A stretch of DNA of 34,175 nt, taken from NCBI GenBank assembly GCA_964596675.1, contig CAZQUZ010000010.1, positions 1 to 34,175 of the forward strand, written 5' to 3'. A program made the translations under genes and the position numbers. The DNA comes from JAGOMW01 sp964596675. GTDB lineage: Bacteria; Patescibacteriota; Gracilibacteria; BD1-5; UBA2023. The first letter of the stretch is position 1, and each line of letters begins with the position of its first letter. Below, one piece after another: positions 30,981-34,175 of this stretch. The notes below the pieces were generated by a model that was not told where the DNA came from, did no database searches, and worked only from the letters and a program-made list of their open reading frames with translations.

Positions 30981-32777
30981 ATGAAATCAAATTCTTGTAC
31001 CTGTGAAAATTGTAAATGCGATCCATGTGAATGTAGTAATCATGGATGTTGTTCTGAGTCTAAGTGATGCCAATCCAGTTGGTGTAACTGGAAAAATTGA
31101 CTTCTTGTTTCCTGAATAATACTCATCATTTTATGTGTATTATGGTTTCTATCCTCTGGATTATTATGACGATCGTATCATACTGGAATGATGGGAATGA
31201 ATCATATGAATACCATAAATCCTACCATATCAAAGACAGCTTCACCAAAAACTCTCAACGACCTCATTCTTACAGAAGATGCCACAGTGACTGATGTAAA
31301 GCCTACGGAAGTGGTTAATCTCAAAGATGATGATACTTATGACCTTACTATCCAAAAAGTCCGCAAAGTTATCAATGGAAAATCACTCATTATGCTTTCG
31401 TATAATGGAAGTATCCCTTGACCAACTTTCCGTGCTCCAAAAGGTGCTACAATAAAGTTCAAGGTTCGTAATACTGTAAAGGAACTTGCTACTACAATTC
31501 ATCCTCATGGTGTACGGCTCAACTATATCTATGATGGTGTACCACGAGACCAAGGCGGAGCACAAGATCCAATCAAAGTAGGTGATGTATATGAACAAGT
31601 TATTACCTTCCCAGATACGGGAGTCATGTGGTATCATCCACATACACGAGATGACTTTGAGCAAGAACTGGGCGAATATGGTACATTCCAAATATACGAC
31701 CCGAATGAAAAACAAACAGTAGATAGTGAAAGCGTTATTACGCTTGATGATATTCTTATAGAAAATGGAGTTATTCCACCGTTTGAACAAGATAGCGTGA
31801 ATTATACCCTGATGGGTCGCTATGGGAATACGATGTTTGTGAATGGAAATACAAACTTCTCACTCACCCTTAAACAAGGTGAAGTAAAAAGACTATACCT
31901 TGTCAACACGGCAAATGCTCGACCATTTGATTTTGCTATTCCATGAGTGAAAATGAAACTGGTTGGTGGTGATGTTGGATATTATGAAAATGAGAAGTTT
32001 GTAGACCACCTTGTTATTGCTCCTGCTGAACGCTACATAGTCGATATTATGGGTGAAAAATCTGGTAATTTTCCAGTGCAAAGTGTAGGTTGATGAAAGA
32101 TTGTTCCACTTGGAATACTTACAGTAGAACCAAACACAACTCCCTCAATCTATAAAAAAGATTTTGAAACATTAAAAACCCATGATATTCTCTGAAATCT
32201 TAAAAATACACTTTCATCCTACCAATCAAAAACACCTGATAAAAATCTAAAACTCACTATGACCATGGAAGGAATGGATGGTATGGAATGAATGGGAGAT
32301 ATGGGTGGTATGGGTTGAATGAATCATAATATGTGATGAATGGGTATGGGTAGTATGAGTATGGGAAGCGAAAGTCCTGATGGTATAGAATGGGAAGATA
32401 CGATGGCAATGATGAATAAAAATAGTACCAATAAATCCATAAAATGGATACTCAAAGATGAACAAACAGGAAAAGAAGGCATGGATATAGATTGGACTTT
32501 CAAGAAGTGAAGTCTTGTAAAAATCCGACTTACGAATGATAAAGATGCTAAACATCCAATGCAACATCCATTTCATATGCACGGACAACGATTTCTGGTA
32601 TTGAACCAAAATGGAACATTAAATACTAATCTTGTCTGGAAAGATACTGTTCTTATTCCAAAAGATCAATATGTAGATATTCTTGTCGATATGAGTAATC
32701 CTTGAAACTGGATGGCACACTGTCATATCGTGGAACATCTCTTTGCTGGTATGATGTTTGGATATAAGGTAGAATAG
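30981..32777 (+). CDS. Metallothionein-like domain fused to multicopper oxidase
   Basis: Encodes 598 aa; start ATG, stop TAG. Residues 1-35 are a metallothionein-like domain with Cys at 6, 8, 11, 13, 16, 18, 23, 24, 30 and 35; the first eight match the 25-aa peptide at 17775 one for one. A membrane segment follows (about 40-60), then a full multicopper oxidase: HPHG at 174-177, HPH at 219-221, HPFHMHG at 529-535 and HCHIVEH at 580-586 with Met591. These bind the type 1, 2 and 3 coppers. A Met/Gly-rich loop (427 to ~463) resembles that of CueO, which oxidises Cu(I). If the N-terminus stays inside, the thiol domain faces the cytosol and the oxidase the outside. Confidence 0.92.
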
Positions 32778-32794
32778 TTTCTGGATGGTTCGTA

Positions 32795-32828
32795 AAGAAG
32801 AAGATGGAATCCATTCCATCTTCTTCTT
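32795..32828 (+). terminator. Terminator of the second copper operon
   Basis: A 15-bp perfect stem (32795-32809 with 32814-32828) around a 4-nt loop, 18 nt after the oxidase stop. The 3' side is T/C-rich but has no long T run. Its strength and place fit the end of the operon. Confidence 0.65.
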
Positions 32829-32905
32829 CATAATCGATAAAATTGCTTTTCCATACTCTTCTTCTATAATCTTTTCTCAATCAGTATCGCAATATATTAC
32901 TAAGG

Positions 32906-33241
32906 ATGATTTCAAGACTTCTCTCGTATCTTCTCGTTATTCATGTATTCCTTTTTGGAAGTATTTTTTGTTGCATAGAAATATTACATACTTATATATG
33001 AAATAATACAGCTCCACCTGTCGATCATTGTTGTACGGATAACCATAATGACAAAATACAATCGTGAACTACTCTTCAATATACACAAGAAGGATCATAT
33101 AAATTCATACCATCTTTTTTCATAAAAACAGTCTTTGATTTTACTTATTCTGAAAAGAAGGAGGTTATAGAAAAAAAGTTCATAGCTCATATTGATAAGC
33201 AAAGTTTCTTTTTTGTAGAAACAGTGAGATTGCTCCTATAA
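32906..33241 (+). CDS. Small secreted Cys/His protein, unknown
   Basis: Encodes 111 aa; stop TAA. A hydrophobic N-terminus (about 4-24) holds FCC and is followed by PPVDHCCTDNHND, a His/Cys cluster like the DCC of the protein at 25662, then a basic and aromatic tail. No fold is recognised. It lies beyond the oxidase terminator, so it is probably transcribed separately. It is a third member of the set of small exported proteins with possible copper ligands. Confidence 0.6.
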
Positions 33242-33273
33242 GAATATAGTATATTTAGATGTAATACCTACTT

Positions 33274-33300
33274 TAGGAATTTATACTGTTCCTATTTTTT
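33274..33300 (+). terminator. Weak terminator after the secreted protein
   Basis: TAGGAA (33274-33279) pairs with TTCCTA (33289-33294) and six T follow. The stem is short and AT-rich, but its position, 33 nt after a stop codon, suits a terminator. Confidence 0.4.
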
Positions 33301-33396
33301 GAAATACAATCTTTTAAATAAAAAAAGATATATAAATGCCCTAAGGATAGAATGTACATATATAAATAACTCTTATTCTTAACATTTATAAAAATT

Positions 33397-34005
33397 ATGA
33401 AAAAAATACTCTTCCTTTCTGTATTTATTAATACAATCATCCTTGCTCTCTTTGGATGAGCATATTATGGATGATACATTCCTCAATCAAAAGAGGCAAA
33501 AATAAAAGACTTTTATGATACTGAAAACTATGTTCACGTCAGTCCTCATAGTATCCGAAAAGATATTATGCAATGAAAACAGAAGAAAATCTTGGTAGAC
33601 TTACGAAGCAACGAAGAATATCAAACTTCACATATTGTATGAGCGATCAATATTCCTGCATATAAGAACCCTGATGAATCAGCGTATGATGAAGTAAGTC
33701 GTATTGTTTGAGAGTTTCAGAAACTTCCAAAAGACAAAGAAATCGTTGTATATTGTTATAGTATTCCTTGTATGACAGGAAGAAAAATAGGAAAAATGCT
33801 CACAGAAAATGGTATTTATGTAAAACATCTTGGTATCTGATGGAATGAATGGCGATACGATTGGGAAAGTTGGAATCACGAACTTGAATGGAAAAATAGC
33901 AAAGTAGAGGAATATGTTTCATCTTGAAATGAGCCTTGAACTTTTAGTGGAACGAATACCAATATCTTTACCCCATGCAGTGCAAATGAAAATAGCGGGT
34001 GTTAA
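33397..34005 (+). CDS. Membrane-anchored rhodanese-like protein
   Basis: Encodes 202 aa; stop TAA. An N-terminal anchor or signal (about 4-24, ending FGGAYYGGYI) leads to a rhodanese domain: ILVDLRSNEEYQTSHI, GAINIPAY, and the active loop VVYCYSIPCMTG with likely catalytic Cys120, then GIGWNEWRYDW. The tail carries two more Cys. Rhodaneses move sulfur or bind metal through the active Cys. An extracytoplasmic one next to copper genes might serve thiol or metal chemistry, which is inference. At least seven glycines are TGA. Confidence 0.85.
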
Positions 34006-34048
34006 CATACAAAAAAACCAATTATTATATCTTTTACTATAACTCCTT

Positions 34049-34175
34049 ATGAGACATCAAAATTTAGAAACCGAAGAGCTAACTACTCAATATTCAAAAT
34101 TAAACCATCCAAAAATACTGATTATATCACTTCTCATTGTCTCAATACTCGCAAGTGTTGGGTCGTCATACTTCT
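34049..34175 (+). CDS. Membrane protein, cut by the window end
   Basis: Only 42 codons are visible. After a polar start (MRHQNLETEELTTQYSKLN) comes a hydrophobic helix (ILIISLLIVSILASVG). It may continue the rhodanese transcript (43-nt gap). Its family cannot be judged from this part. Confidence 0.6.
   Translation, partial: MRHQNLETEELTTQYSKLNHPKILIISLLIVSILASVGSSYF

Noticed and set aside
216..34005. Widespread pseudogenes or frameshifts suggested by short adjacent frames
   Set aside because: The breaks are in-frame TGA codons; reading TGA as Gly gives continuous proteins with intact motifs.
216..34005. TGA as Trp (mycoplasma-like code) or selenocysteine
   Set aside because: TGA falls on conserved Gly positions and is far too frequent for selenocysteine; Trp uses TGG normally.
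1..34175. CRISPR array or insertion sequence
   Set aside because: No regularly spaced repeats and no transposase motifs were seen.

Overview
This is bacterial DNA that reads UGA as glycine (genetic code 25), so the source is most likely a member of Candidatus Gracilibacteria or Absconditabacteria (SR1). With the standard code almost every gene looks broken by TGA. Read as Gly, those TGAs restore 28 complete genes, and every one of them ends in TAA or TAG. The TGAs fall on residues that are glycine in well-known motifs: the Walker A of the terminase, SAM motif I of a DNA methylase, and the second HH motif of a DUF305 protein. The DNA is AT-rich, and I see no convincing Shine-Dalgarno sequence before most starts.

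Region 1 (1-5777): the 3' end of tRNA-Gln(CUG) with a terminator, followed on the minus strand by a compact phage-like module. In transcription order this is a ParB-like/DNA methylase fusion, a second DNA methylase, a small terminase-like DNA-binding protein, a large terminase and a large serine recombinase. There are no capsid, portal or tail genes.

Region 2 (5960-17701): a probable defence island. Seven tightly packed minus-strand genes (gaps of 6-34 nt) form one putative operon: a LexA-type autocleaving repressor, DUF2188, an unknown 269-aa protein, a PLD-SNF2 helicase, a 1135-aa Eco57I-like restriction-methylase, a membrane coiled-coil protein and a second DUF2188. A terminator follows. 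Divergent from lexA is a GmrSD-type (DUF262/DUF1524) nuclease gene. Its 200-nt leader holds nested and mutually exclusive inverted repeats and a terminator-like hairpin just before the start codon. The gene set resembles parts of DISARM and type II/IV restriction but matches no system I can name.

Region 3 (17734-32828): a copper (possibly Cu/Ag) handling cluster on the plus strand, made of two blocks that each contain a CsoR repressor. Block one has a 25-aa metallothionein, CsoR, a small secreted protein, an RND adaptor and pump, a DUF305 lipoprotein and a DUF1624 membrane protein. Block two starts at a 26-bp perfect palindrome that overlaps a promoter. It has a second CsoR, another secreted His/Cys protein, an HMA-SafE-cupredoxin fusion, a YVTN beta-propeller, a CopA-type ATPase, and a multicopper oxidase whose N-terminus is a copy of the metallothionein. 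Together they would bind Cu(I) in the cytosol, export it, and oxidise or sequester it outside.

Region 4 (32906-34175): another small secreted Cys/His protein, a membrane-anchored rhodanese and the start of a membrane protein cut by the window edge.
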